64,000 bases of DNA from Cystobasidium ongulense (lineage: Eukaryota; Basidiomycota; Cystobasidiomycetes; Cystobasidiales; Cystobasidiaceae), in assembly GCA_022835595.1 (NCBI GenBank), contig BQUP01000011.1:191319-255318 (forward strand), read 5' to 3'. The first letter of the stretch is position 1; each line of letters starts with the position of its first letter. Shown here in pieces: positions 1 to 12,758 of this stretch. A model generated the notes under the pieces. That model was not told the DNA's origin, did no database searches, and saw only the letters and a list, made by a program, of their open reading frames with translations. The position numbers and the translations under genes are program-made.

Positions 1-813
1 ATGAGTTTGATGGATTGAACTACACCAGGTTGAATTTCATGTTCAATACCTGAATATTCTCCTTCTGTGTTTTCTCTGATCAGAACAGAGTTTACATTCT
101 CGTATGCAGTTTTGAAACCTTCAATTGATTTACAAGGTCTGACATTTGCGAATAGACCGAATGTTCTTCTCAATGTAAGATTTAAAGAGACGTGACCTTT
201 ACCGATAGGAGTAGCTAGAGGACCTTTTAAAGCGATTGTATTCTTCTTGATTGATTTAATTGATTCTGTTGGAATTGATGATTTGCCATCTACAAAGACG
301 GGTTGTACTTCAATTTCTTCCCACTCTATAGGTACTTTGGCTTGTTTGAAGATTGCTTTTATGGATTCTGAGATTTCTGGACCGATTCCGTCTCCTGGGA
401 TAAGGGAGACGATGTAGTTGCCCTAGATGCAGCGAGGCGAGTCAGAAGAGCGGGATGAGGTGGTAGTGGGAGTGGATGCATGGACGGGAGATAGTGGATG
501 GAGAAAAGCAGGGCATCCCGATCAGCCTGACATCCAGCTTGACACATGGGGAACGCGAGCGCAGGCTTGAAAACGAGACTGCATGCACTCACCCGCTCGT
601 TCTTGACACCCTTGAATGTCTCGTTAGGAGCAGAAAGAGACTTTCTTGGGGGAGCTTCGGTCGCGTACGATCTGGCGAGCGAACTCTGGGCGAGGGACTG
701 CAGGCAGAAGACATCAGAACGAGGACCAGCCAAAGCAAGCAGAGCGAGTGGGAGACACTGACTGAGGGCCTGCCTGCGGCGAGGAGGGACCGCCTTGCTG
801 CGACGTTGAGCAT
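1..813 (-). CDS. IDH2: NAD-dependent isocitrate dehydrogenase, catalytic-type subunit 2 (5' part; cut by window edge)
   Basis: Mitochondrial TCA-cycle enzyme: oxidises isocitrate to 2-oxoglutarate with NAD, as a heteromer with the neighbouring IDH1 product. Exons on the minus strand: 813-763, 697-593 and 422 to the window start; introns are 65 and 170 nt with GT-AG ends. The start at 813 gives [17 protein letters not shown], an Arg/Ala-rich, acid-free mitochondrial presequence, and splicing joins it in frame to [15 protein letters not shown]. Exon 3 opens with [18 protein letters not shown] and continues with [38 protein letters not shown] and [14 protein letters not shown]. This is the subunit-2 pattern (IDH2-type [10 protein letters not shown]), distinct from the IDH1 paralogue on the other strand. 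About 192 N-terminal residues are visible; the rest lies outside the window. Subunit naming follows yeast Idh1/Idh2 and is secure at family level. Confidence 0.95.
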
Positions 814-1208
814 TGCGGTGGTGTGTAGTGGGAGTGGTGGTTGGTGAGGAGTGAAGTCGGTGTGGACGGAAGAAAGCAAGCAATCCTAATCTTGAATCTT
901 CTAATCTGGGTGTGAGAAGGCAAAGTGCCGGAGTGACGTGAAGAGGAGGAGGGTATTAACAGGGAGCAAGAGCAGAGTAACTAGACAGTAATGAGACTAC
1001 CTACACTGCGCTGATGGTGAATACAGATGTGTATTAACCTATCTTCTCTGCCTGCCTTCTGCTGCTTGCTTGCACCCGCCTGTCCGCGTCCCGAGGCCGA
1101 GGAAGACACACCCACTTTGACACTGGCGACTTCTTGTCTTTGCTCCAGCATATACTACAAGTGCAGACCTCTCTACGATCTCAACAACTACACTCGTAGT
1201 CTCCCACC
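814..1208. promoter_or_regulatory. Shared 395-bp region between divergent IDH2 and IDH1 start codons
   Basis: The only sequence between the two start codons of the NAD-isocitrate dehydrogenase subunits, so it must hold both 5' UTRs and both core promoters. Pyrimidine-rich patches lie near both starts. I see no clear TATA box in a convincing position. A common bidirectional promoter is inferred from geometry, not seen directly. Confidence 0.7.
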
Positions 1209-3130
1209 ATGCTCGCACAGGCTGCAGGAAGAGCACTCCCCAGAGCTGCCAAACCAGCGGTGAGTTTGATGGGCGTGCTGTTCATTCAGTCGTGAAAGCT
1301 GGTTCACTTCGATAAGAAGGGCTCGTACAGCCTGGGCACTATACAAGGCTCAACAGCAAGCTCATCATTTGTAGACCAAACATACTGACACGTTGGAGCT
1401 TATCCCCTCGCTTGCTCGTAGCTCTCCATCCCAAATGCCCGAACAGCTACAACCCTAGGACTCTCCAAGCCACGAGCTCACGCGGCACCACGAGTACACA
1501 CGCAGTACGGAGGAGTATACAGCGTAACTCTCATCCCAGGAGATGGTGTAGGAAAAGAAATTACAAACTCGGTAAAGGACATCTTTGAAAGGGCAAATGT
1601 ACCTGTTGAATTTGAAGAATTCCCGGGTGTATCTGGTGAATCTGGTCCTGATGATACAGAGTTTAGAAAGAGTATGGATAGCTTGAGAAGGAACAAGGTC
1701 GGCTTGAAGGGTGAGCTTCTAACACTCGCATAGCATTGTTTGACTATGCTTCGTCGAGCTGACGTCGATCAACGCGAAACCCCCACCTTCGCTACTCGTG
1801 TTACAGGCATCCTATACACGCCCATCGAACGATCAGGACATACCTCATGGAACGTAGCAATGAGACAAAATCTAGATATTTACGCATCATTAACATTATG
1901 CAAGAGTATGGAAGGATTCCCAACACGTCATAAAAATGTAGATTTTGCTATTATAAGAGAAAATACAGAGGGTGAATATTCTGGACTAGAACATCAAGCT
2001 GTTCCTGGTGTTGTTGAATCTCTCAAGATTATGACTAGAACTAAATCGGAAAGAATCGCTAGATTTGCTTTTGATTTTGCTTTGAAAAATGGTAGAAAAA
2101 AAGTTACTTGTGTACACAAGGTGGGTCCTTTTCATACTTCTTCTTACATGCTCTATGCCCTATACTAACGTTAAAACTCTTTATCAATAGGCAAACATTA
2201 TGAAGCTAGGAGTGAGTATCGATTTAGACGATGGGAAGATGATATCCAGCTGACCAGTATATGGCTTTCTTCCTCACTTACTTTACTCTTCAGGACGGCC
2301 TCTTCCTAAACACATGCAGAGAGATCGCAGAGGAATACAAAAACTCGGGAATTGCATTCAACGACATGATCGTTGATAACTGGTGAGTACCATCTCACCC
2401 GATTTGCGAGTCCATGAGAACTTGACTGAACTATACCTTCCTTGTAATTGTGATTCAACAGCTCTATGCAACTTGTCGCTAAACCACAGCAATTCGATGT
2501 TATGGTTATGCCTAATTTGTGAGTCGTATTCTTCCTTCATCCCGTGTTGGCATCTGCGTACATGTTGTGGGCACCGTACCTTCAGCTGCGCAAGTACCCA
2601 CATATCAAAAGGATTCATAGCTGACTCCCTCGTTCTCTCACAGGTATGGATCTATCATCTCCAACATTGGCGCTGCTCTTGTTGGTGGACCAGGTGTCGT
2701 CCCGGGCGCTTCTATCGGTCGGGTGCGTTTTTTTCTTCTGGAATATGTTCGCATACGGTAGATCCTAACATTGGTTTTCTTTGATGTGAATAGGATTTTG
2801 CACTCTTCGAACCAGGCTGCAGACACGTCGCTAAAGATATTCAAGGACAAGATGTCGCCAACCCAGCTGCTATGATTTTATCGGCTACTATGATGTTAAG
2901 ACACTTGGGTCTAGATCATCATGCTAATACTATTGCATCGTCGGTCTATAACGTCGTTAAGGGTGCTAAGATTAGAACTCCTGATATGGGAGGTGAGTTG
3001 ATGCTTCTTCATGGGCATTTCTCAAATAAAGAAACATTGCTAACTGACATCTTTCTAATCGTTTCCTCTGCTCCTAATAGGCAAGAACCACACTACCGAC
3101 TTCACAAAGGCAGTCATTGACCAGCTATAA
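1209..3130 (+). CDS. IDH1: NAD-dependent isocitrate dehydrogenase, regulatory-type subunit 1
   Basis: Mitochondrial partner subunit of IDH2 in the TCA cycle. Nine exons: 1209-1259, 1422-1710, 1807-2120, 2191-2211, 2294-2382, 2462-2518, 2644-2722, 2794-2992 and 3081-3130, giving 1149 nt and 382 residues, close to the usual family length. The start at 1209 gives the presequence [17 protein letters not shown]. Family motifs in order: [79 protein letters not shown] and [17 protein letters not shown]; it ends [11 protein letters not shown]. The GVGKEI and KSMEGFPTR segments fit the Idh1 side of the family rather than Idh2. Exon 4 is only 21 nt. The gene is divergent from IDH2. Confidence 0.95.
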
Positions 3131-3867
3131 CCGGATAGACAGGATCATCAAAGCCTATCTTGAACGCGCTTTATTGTGAAAGATCGTGTATAAGGAGTAA
3201 TGAAGATACTTTGTAGTATGATCAATTTTTTGCACCTTATTTCTGATTTAACATGACGATAAGAATTAGAAGCTTGAACATGCCAACGCTGTGTGTGAAT
3301 CGCAATAGACCCGACTTGCTTGCTGACTAGAGAGTTGCGATGACATTGGATGTCTTTACCGGTACAGTATTTGGTTGATTCAGCCTGATCGGCGAGATCG
3401 GCGCAGACGGTCCTATTAGAACTACGACTGCGATTGTCTTTGTGTAATGCCCTATAGCCCTGATTCAGCTGTACTCATTCTCTGCGTGACTAAATATATC
3501 CAGACTGGCAGACTTACTGCTTGCCAATGTTAGATTGTACTTTTTTGCCACCGTGCATTGCCCACCTTTTCCACACGAAAGCACGACCGCGCACAGACAA
3601 AGGGGACAAGGCACGGCGATGCGATGCGCTGGCCATCGCAGTTGAGTTGTTGAAATCCAAGTGTTGTTTATGCCGACTCGGCTGGCTTACCTGCTGCGTT
3701 GTGAGGCTGTAGTGGGCACTGGTAGGATAGACGCCAGCCCACTTGTCCAGTATATACGCAACTACCGTCAGACAGGCAAGCGACGAAAAACAGCCACTCG
3801 ATAATCACGAACAGCGAAGAGGTAGGGCAGGATACCTGGTGGACATAATCTACGGATAGTCTGCACC
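3131..3867. other. Intergenic: IDH1 3' region and chitin synthase promoter
   Basis: No convincing coding sequence or RNA gene. Holds the 3' end of IDH1 and the upstream region of the chitin synthase gene; both flanking genes run on the plus strand. Confidence 0.6.
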
Positions 3868-6800
3868 ATGGCAAATACCGCACCTCCCCAGTCCCTCTGT
3901 GACCTCGTCGAGCTCATCCAGTCGCGCTCCACCACCTCGAGCTCGCAAACAGCAACGCACACTCTACCTTCGTCCGAAGCAATTCTCACCACCCTCGCAG
4001 CACGATACAAGGCTGAGCAGGCGTATATCAACTGTGGATACTCTACTCTCGTAGCTATCAACCCTTTGAGACCTCTAGAGAATATCAACGATGCAAGTGC
4101 TCAGTCGTACTTGGCTCGGATTCTTGGAGATGAAGAGGATGATGACCCTTCATCCCCGAGGAGCACCGTGAAGAAGAGAGATGACCTTCAGCCACATCCG
4201 TATGGGTTTGCAGCGAGGGTACACCTTGCTTTACAAAGGACTGGTAAATCGCAAGCTGTAGTCTTCAGGTGAGCTCCCTGTTTGTCGAGAGAAAGTGGGG
4301 GAGTCTAGGCTGATCGACTGACTATACCATTGCTTCTACAATACGCAATAGTGGCCTCTCTGGCTCAGGAAAGACGTACACCTCCCGCCTAGTCACTTCC
4401 TTCCTCCTCCGCACAGCAACGCACCACTCCTTCGGCACCTCTTCACATCACAAAGTCATCAAGCTTCGAGACCAAATCAAAGCTTCTGAAGTGCTACTCG
4501 ATGCTTTTGGAGCAAGCAAGACTTCCTCAAGTAGTAATGCAACACGTCAAGGTCGTATATTTGAACTTCATTTCAGTTCAGAAGATAGTATAACGAGAAT
4601 TGTGTCAGGAGCTAAGATTATTACTTTTGGTTTTGATAGATCAAAATTAACTAGTCCTCTCGGGAGAGAAGAACGTTCTTTTCATATTTCATATCAATTC
4701 TTAGCTGGTGCTTCAAATGAAGAACGTACTAAATTCAAATTACTAGATGATCCTTCTCAGTATAATTTATTAGCTTCTTCTGGGACGTATAGGATTGAAA
4801 ACGTTAATGATGCTATTGAATTTGAAGAGCTACGAAATGCTTTTGATATACTTGGCTTTAAACCTAAACACATGGAAATGATTTACAAGATCCTCTCTGC
4901 GGTATTACTACTTGGAAATATCAATTTCGCAGAAAGTGGGGCAGGACAAGGAGAAGATGTGAACTCATTGTCTATTTCACATGAAACAAGAGACGAATTT
5001 CAAATCGTTGCTGATTTATTGGGCGTGCCATCTGAAGATCTAGAAAGAATACTGGTAAACAAAACTTCATACATACGTAAAGAAGTAATCACTACAGTCC
5101 TAAAAGAAGATGGATGCATGAAACAACGTGATTCTTTAATGTGTTCTCTATATTCTATTCTATTTTCTTACATAGTTGAAAGTTCGAATCATAGACTCTA
5201 TCCTGGTGATGAATCAATCAAGAAATTACAACGTGATAAAGAAGGAAATAGTATTATACTACTCGACCTACCTGGATTTCAGACTAAATCTCCAAATGGA
5301 GCTTTATTAGAAGATGGATCTAGTAATAACAATAGAAGAACTACCCTAATACAAGCTTATGGAGAGGACGGATTTGAAGAGTTTAATATCAACTACCAGA
5401 ATGAATTACTTCAACATTGGTTATTCAGGCGTGATTTCTTGGATGATTCTTGTGATATCAATAAGAATTCATTCAGTGATGGAATAATACACCCTGAAGT
5501 TGATGCTGTCGATACTTCAGAAATGACCTTGGAATTACTAAGAGGAGGAGCGATTGGTTCAAGAGCAGATTCTAAAATCGGTGGTCTACTAGCCGGCCTA
5601 AGTAACTTCCGCTCTGGATTGCGCAAAGGAAAACTTAATACTTCAAATGAAGCGGATGATTCGTTTATGAACGATATGGAAGAACGGTATAAAGGTCATT
5701 CTAGATTCATCCCTAGAGTTGGAGGTGGTCATACTTCTACAGCTTTCGCAATTAAACATTATACAGGAACAGTTTCATATTCAGCTCGACAATTCGTGGA
5801 GAAAGATTTAGATTTATTTGATTCTGAATTCGTTAGGCTTTTCAGAAATTCTAGCTCGGAATCTTTCTTGGCCAAATTGTTCAGTGGTCCTTCATTGGCT
5901 GCTGAGTCTCACCCTAGAGATACAAGCGTATTGGTAGCTACTCAGATATCATCACAACCGCTGAGAAGATTATCACCTTTAAAAGTGTCAAGAACTTCAT
6001 CTACTTCGGTTCCGTCTGATCCACCTGAACCTGACATTGAACCTATAACATCACAAATCAATAATACTCTTACTGGTATTCTATCACAATTGAATGAAAT
6101 CCCTCTTTGGCATATTAGCTGTCTTAGACCGAATGATCATTCTTCTCCTGGTATTTTTGATATTAGAAGAATAAAAAGTCAAGTTGAAACCCTAGATTTA
6201 AGATCTTTATTAGCTAGAAAAAGAGTAGATTATATTGATTCAGTCGAGGTTTCCAAATTCATTAAACGATATTCGAATATTGGAGCAAGTGGTGGTGCTA
6301 ACCTTGATAATATAGAAAACTTCTTACAGAGTAAAGGTTATGAGAAAGGTAAATCTTACCATGTCGGTACAAGAGGCAATAATACAATTTGGTTATCTTA
6401 TGATACTTGGTTTGAACTTGAAATGGGATTGGTCAATTTCGAAACCCGTGAATTGATTAAGAAACGTAAGATTTTAGCGGAAACAGCCAAATCTTTAGAA
6501 AGAGGTAAACCTTCAACTTCTTCAGAAGGAGATGGAACACTTGATGGTAGACCTCCTGGATTCGCTGGACTCGATCTCTCCCCTTCTCAGGATACCTTCC
6601 ATGGTGATATTAAATCTGGCCCTGGTGGATATGGCGAATCTTCCGATGATTTACTGAAGAATGCTGGTAATGCAGGTGGTATATTACCTAGCCTGGGCTA
6701 CGATAGTAATGGCTTATCAAGACCAAATCCAAATTACCTCAGACAGAGTACATATTCATTCTCACCTTCAAATGTAGGAGTAGGTGATGTATGGGGATCA

Positions 6801-9800
6801 GATTTCAAACAAGCACAAGGAAACGGTGGCAATTCAGGTAGCAACGGAGGTAATGGACAAAATGGAAACGAAAAAAGTGGAGATAGTGATAAAAAAGGAC
6901 AAACTGTAGAAGAAGTACCTACTTCAGGTGCTAGAAGAATGTGGCTTATCCTAGTTTGGATACTCACTTGGTGGATACCGGGTTTCTTACTTGGCTGGAT
7001 TGGTAGAATGAAAAGACCAGACGTTAGAATCGCTTGGAGGGAAAAAGTCGCTCTTTGTATGCTGGTTGCTCTTTTCTGTGGTTCACTTGTGAGTCTCTTT
7101 CTTCTGTTTTTATTGTTCATTTGTCAAAGTAAGTGTACGTACTGAGGAAGCTACGATTTGTTCGGATGTTGTGTTTCCCTGGCACAGCTCTTCTTTATTC
7201 TCGGTCTCGGGCAGGTCATATGCCCTCAGTTCAACTATGCCTGGAACGCAAAAGAATTATCTTATCATCAAGGTCGCGCAGATGTTTGGGTTTCAGTAGC
7301 GGGAAAAGTCTACGACATTTCTAAATTCTACAAAGCTCAACATTCAGATATAATTGGAGCGGACGTTACATCTGATGATATGATGACTCTGGCTGGAAAA
7401 GATCTTACTCCATACTTCCCTGTCCCCCTCACTCTGGGTTGTGGTGATTTCGTTACAAACGAAAAGGTGTTCTTGCAAAATGCAAACTTTACAGTGGATG
7501 TACCTACTGCTTTTCATTATTCCGGTCAACAACAATCTGTGCAGACTTCTGAACTCAGGAGAGACGATTGGTACACTGCTAGGTTCTTGTGAGTATTACT
7601 TCTAATTCAACTACTTCGAAATGTTCAAATTGCTAACCTAAGAGCTATTCGCATCCAGACCGAAAATGAAGCAGTACTATAAAGGTCCCATGGTCTATAC
7701 CAAAGGTCAACTGCAGAAAGGTGCAGATAGTGATCAGCGAATCTGGGCAATGTACAACAAGAGAGTTTACGATATCTCAGATTACATCTACACTATCAAG
7801 ACCATGAACGATGATAGAACATATCGCTTCCTACCTTCAGCATTGACCGATATATTCCAACAACAGCCCGGTACGGATATCACTCAAGCTGTGGACGATC
7901 TAGATGAGCAATCTCTTAGCCCTGAAGTGAAAGCACAAGCACTTTTCTGCCTCGACAATGTCTTTTATCGCGGAGAATCCGATTTCAGGACTACACCGAG
8001 ATGCACAGTGCAGAGTTACTTCTTGCTTGCATTCACGATTATCCTCATGGCGACGATACTAGCTAAATTCGTAGCTGCTTTACAAATTACAAAGAAACGT
8101 AATCCTGAACTTCAAGATAAATTCGTCATTTGTCAAGTACCTTGTTATACTGAAGGTGAAGAATCACTTAAAAAGACGATAGACTCGCTTGCCAACCTCA
8201 AATATGATGATAAACGGAAATTACTCTTTGTTATCTGTGATGGTATGATTGTTGGGAGTGGCAATGATAGGCCCACACCGAGAATCGTATTGGATATACT
8301 GGGCGTGGAGAATCTGGACCCTGATCCCCTGCTGTTCAAATCGTTAGGTCAGGGTAATAAACAGCTCAACTACGTAAACCAGCTTTCAATATGTTAAACT
8401 TTCATTTGCTGATGCATGTCACTTGTAGGGCAAAGTATATTCCGGTCTCTACGAATTCGAAGGTCACGTCTTACCTTATGTCGTCGTCGTCAAAGTCGGG
8501 AAGCCAACAGAACGATCGCGACCAGGTAATCGAGGCAAGCGAGATTCTCAAATTCTAGTCATGCGCTTCCTCAATCGTGTACATTTCGATGCCGAAATGG
8601 CTCCTCTGGAACTGGAAATATACCATCAAATCAAGAATGTTATTGGCGTCGATCCGAAATTATACGAATTCCTCCTAACTGTCGACGCTGATACGGAAGT
8701 CAAACCTGATTCCCTCAATAGACTTATCGCTGTTGCAGCGGATGATTCTTCTATCATTGGCCTGTGTGGAGAAACGAAATTATCGAATGAACAGGATTCG
8801 TGGTGGACCATGATTCAGGTTTACGAGTACTATATTTCACATCACCTGTCTAAGGCGTTCGAGAGGTAGGTATTCGACGCTATGAATTGCTTATTGCCGT
8901 TGCTGACCGCTCGTATAGTCTCTTTGGATCGGTTACCTGCTTGCCTGGCTGTTTCACACTTTTCCGACTACGCACCACAGACAAGGTAAGTCACCGACAC
9001 TGGACGCTATCATCGACCCCGACTGACTTTCTGTACAGGGACGTCCACTTCTAATCTCCAATTTGGTCATTGACGACTATTCCGAAAATGACGTCGACAC
9101 TCTACACAAGAAGAATCTACTACATCTAGGTGAAGATCGCTACTTGACAACTTTGATGCTCAAGCATTTCCCACACTTCAAGACCAAATTCGCTTCGGAC
9201 GCACGAGCAATGACAGCTGCACCAGAACGATGGAACGTACTTCTTTCTCAACGTCGTCGTTGGATCAACTCGACAGTGCACAACCTCTTCGAGCTGGTCG
9301 CATTGAAGGACCTTTGTGGATTTTGCTGCTTTAGCATGCGGTTCATAGTCATTATTGATCTGCTCGGTACCATCTTGTTACCTGCTACGATGGTCTATCT
9401 GATCTACCTCATCGTCACCGTTGCAACACACAAAGCGAGCGTCCCGATTATCTCGCTCGTTATGATTGGAGCTGTCTATGGCTTACAAGTAAGCCTGCAT
9501 AAAGTTTACGCGCTTCTGCAAACTACTGACTGTTTTGCCACAGGTCGTTATCTTCTTGTTGAAGCGACAGTGGCAATTCCTCGGCTGGCTCGTGATTTAT
9601 ATCCTGGCCTATCCGTAGGTATCTGTACTTTTGCTTCCGCATCGCGTCACGCTGATGAGCCTTTTCCAGTATATACTCGTTCTTCCTGCCTCTTTACGCA
9701 TTCTGGCATTTCGATGACTTCAGTGTAAGCATCGTCCTACGCGAATTTATATGCAGGACGAAATTGATGTTTGATGAGCTCAGTGGGGAAATACCCGCAT

Positions 9801-10860
9801 CGTCGTGGGCGAGGGCAAGAACAAGAAGATCTTAGCTGGGGATGACGATAAATTTGACGATTCGATGATCCCGATGCGGAAGTTCAATGAGTATCAACAA
9901 GCTGCCTGGAATACGCATTCAACGGACATTTCATCTGGTGCAATGACTGCAAACTTTAGTGATCCTCAAAGGGGACATAGTCCCCATGGGTCTTTCTTAC
10001 CGGCGCATCCGAGCGGTTATGCAGGACCTTTCCAGCCGAGTCGACCTGGCTCTAGATCAGCATCTATCGCAAGTTTCCCAGCTGCCGCTCAGAGCGTAAT
10101 GAACTATCCCGCTGGACCACAACCTGTCTTTTTGCCTTTCCACGGTGCGCAGCAATATGGAGGCTATGGCTCTCCCGCTGGTTCTGTTATAGCAGGTGGA
10201 AGCGATTATGGGGGAGCAGGCCGTAATCCTATGCCTCCTGGTGCAGCATTCAGTCAAAATCCATTCAGACAAAGTACGATGTCATTCGCTGCTAGTCAAT
10301 TTGGAGGTCCTCAGAGTATGCTAGGTATGCCTGGTCAATCTTACGGACAATCGATGCAAGGCGGCTTTGATCCAGCTACAGCGAGGAACTCTTCGTATAG
10401 CTTGGCTCAATGGGCAGGGCCGGCGCACCGAACCTCGCAGTCGATGGGCACTCTGAATCCACACGGAGACGGATCGCAGATGCCTCAGGCTGTCGACCCT
10501 ACCAATCCGACAGATGCAGAGCTAGTACAAGCATTGCGTGTATACTTGCGTACGCAAGATTTGCTGCAGGTCACAAAGGTAAGTTTTTGTCGTCATTCTC
10601 GTGTACTTGTGGAGTGCTATATACTGATGCAGGACAATTTCTTTGTCTCGGTACCCTACAGCGCTCTACTCGCGAAGCAATTGCTACACATTTCGAGCAA
10701 GCCGATCTTACGAAACGTAAAAATTTCTTGAATCAATCTATAGATGCGATATTGCAAGGTGAGCATAAATGGAATACACTGCTTGAATCAAGCATCGCAT
10801 TTCAAGCAAGCAAAGAAGCTAAACTCGGTATCATCCCTTGTGTTTTCAGGACAACTTTAA
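3868..10860 (+). CDS. Chitin synthase with N-terminal myosin motor-like domain (class V/VII type)
   Basis: Plasma-membrane processive glycosyltransferase polymerising UDP-GlcNAc into chitin. Twelve exons: 3868-4268, 4352-7088, 7188-7588, 7659-8373, 8429-8865, 8919-8985, 9039-9488, 9544-9614, 9670-9724, 9784-10578, 10662-10758 and 10850-10860; 2078 residues. Order: myosin-like head (about 1-860) with P-loop GLSGSGKT (135-142), a switch-I-like NATRQGR near 196 and a switch-II-like DLPGFQ; first membrane segments near 1020-1060; cytochrome-b5-like region with [15 protein letters not shown]; catalytic GT2 domain with LTVDADTEV and QRRRW (1657-1661); C-terminal membrane segments; a Gly/Ser/Gln-rich linker; and a final DEK-type helix domain ([15 protein letters not shown]). 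The last exon adds only the codons for QL after a split Gly. If that last intron is retained, translation runs on to 10991 with an unconserved tail, so I prefer splicing. The exact class (V versus VII) is not settled by eye. Confidence 0.93.
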
Positions 10861-11369
10861 ACCTTTTTCACCCTTCCACGTGCAGCAGGCATCGCCTTTT
10901 CTCCTCCTGTGACCCGCTTAGATCGAATAAGCTTTATGCTTCATGCAGGCATTGGTGTCGTTTCAATATGTGCTTTTCATCTAGCTCATAAGCATGATAG
11001 TCGTTCTCTCATTGAAAAGTTTGTTTGCAATGAATCTTGGCTACGCTAGTCCTCCAGCAGTATTGTCGTGCCGCCCTTTACCCATGTCTCCATCTCATTT
11101 GTTCCTATGCAAGCGCGAAATATTGGAGGAGCTATGTTCCTGGGTCACCAGCTATGTTGTATAGGCATAGCCGGTCATCATATGAGGGCGGCTGGCTTAC
11201 GAAGGGAGAAAGACTCCCATTCATCTTCCTTCTCTCCTCGCAGCCAGCTGAGAGCTGATTTACTCGACCTGTTACACAACTCCAGAGGAGGTACATGAGA
11301 AAGTGATGGGTGAACCATCTCTCTTGCTCTATGACGCCGAATCTTCCAGCATTCCGACTAATATGGTGG
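10861..11369. other. Convergent intergenic region
   Basis: Lies between the 3' ends of the chitin synthase (plus) and the TBCC gene (minus). Only terminator/3' UTR sequence is expected. Short open stretches here show no family resemblance. Confidence 0.55.
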
Positions 11370-12602
11370 TCATATGATGCCGAAATGCTTCAACATTGTC
11401 GTTACGCCCTCCGGCCTCGCACTGCTTCCCACAGGCAAAGCTTTAAGACGAGTTCGTAGATTTTGATTTTCATCGCTAGCCATCACACTCCAATTTTGAG
11501 CCTGTCCAGGATTCGGAGCATCGAAATCTAGCACATCCAACGCCTTGTCATTATCATGGGTTCCGAATTTGATTCCTTTACATTTTTCAATGATTGGCGT
11601 ACTATCCGTATCTAACAACACTTTGTTTCTTGTAGAAGTATGCATTCGGAACTGTTATATCAAGACAACTCTTAGCTCGCCGCTCTCGGCTTGTCGGAAG
11701 GTTTTCGTGGGAGAATATGAACGTACCTGATGACATTTCAACACGAATACACAATCTTCAGCGTTGTGTATTAGAACACTTCCAGTGATATTTGGAGCTA
11801 TTACTAGACAGTGTTTTATGTTTTCAAGGTATAAAGCGGGAATGGTCGTGATACTTTCGCTCGGTTGATGATCGTTACCTTCCTCAGGGCACCTCAAGTC
11901 GAGTGTACATTTATCCAGTCCGGCGAGGGATACAGAGGTTGACTTGTCATTGCCGAGCACATCTGATAGACTTATGTATTCGGCTGTTCTGTATGCTTCG
12001 GGAATTTCTTTATCTGGATGCACGTTCTCTACTGAGTCCGAACTCCGGCTGTCGATCGGTGAGTTGACAGATGAAGCAGGAGGGTTGTTGATGTCGGTGT
12101 GGATGGGACTGTTTGGCTGCGAGTCGGGCTGTTTGCGGACCCTACTGAATGCGAATCTTGAGCTTGAAGATGTAGTAGGTGGTGGCTGTATCTTCTTCAA
12201 AGAGGCTTCCAGCCCTGATATTATCTAGATACAAAGCACGTGATAAGCGGATAATCGGGAGAAATAAAATAACAGCGAGCAGAGAGAACGATTCCCGGGC
12301 CGACCGATGATTGTCGAGACAGACGTACATCAGACTGTCGCCGTCGCTCGTAAGCTGGCAGAGTGTCGTGCAGCAGTGAAGCGTCCTTCTTGAGCTCGAG
12401 TAGGCGTGCTGCTGGGCTGCTCGCGGTTGTTCCTGCAGTCAGCTCCCCGGCAAGCGCTATGGTGGCAGTGTGTTGAAAATTATGACAGGACAGACGTGGA
12501 AGCGAGCAGTGAGCTGGGTGATGGCGTGCGCGTATGCATTGCAGCAAGGCAGCCTCAGACTGTGTCTCCCTCACCGTCTGCACGCGCTCTCCAGTCGTCC
12601 AT
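11370..12602 (-). CDS. Tubulin-folding cofactor C (TBCC)
   Basis: Cytosolic chaperone that stimulates tubulin GTP hydrolysis and releases native alpha/beta-tubulin dimers. Proposed exons: 12602-12575, 12513-12329, 12224-11727 and 11651-11370, giving 330 residues. The N-terminal helical region includes LLELKKDASLLHDTLPAYE, followed across an intron by ISGLEASLKKIQ. The C-terminal C-CAP/cofactor C beta-helix contains LIHNAEDCVFVLKCHQ joined by splicing to FRMHTSTRNKVLLDT and then PIIEKCKGIKFG. The QFRMH arginine corresponds to the arginine finger of TBCC/RP2 proteins. The three downstream exons are well supported. The first exon and start (ATG at 12602, MDDWRARAD) are the best phase-consistent choice but uncertain. 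Divergent from the gene starting at 12759. Confidence 0.85.
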
Positions 12603-12758
12603 TGCTCTCTGTTGATCCAAGTGGAGTCGTATTCAATTGATCCGGACTCAAGAGCCGCCCGATTTCCGGCTGTCGTCTTTCTTTCTAATCCCAATTCAGG
12701 CTACAACACAACATCGCACACCTGCTGCCGGTCTAGCACAGCGTAGACGCATCCACCC
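12603..12758. promoter_or_regulatory. Short divergent region between TBCC and a Gln/Ser-rich gene
   Basis: About 156 bp separate the two proposed start codons, so the core promoters must be packed together or overlap. The exact size depends on the uncertain TBCC start. No specific motif recognised. Confidence 0.45.

Noticed and set aside
359-883. Continuous minus-strand frame starting at 883 as the IDH2 N-terminus
   Set aside because: It reads through two introns and starts with a non-conserved extension; the spliced model from 813 gives a clean presequence joined to the conserved core.
10759-10991. Read-through of the last chitin synthase intron to a longer C-terminus
   Set aside because: The extension is unconserved-looking and Cys/Ser-rich; canonical GTGAGC and TTTTCAG sites allow a short, clean ending.
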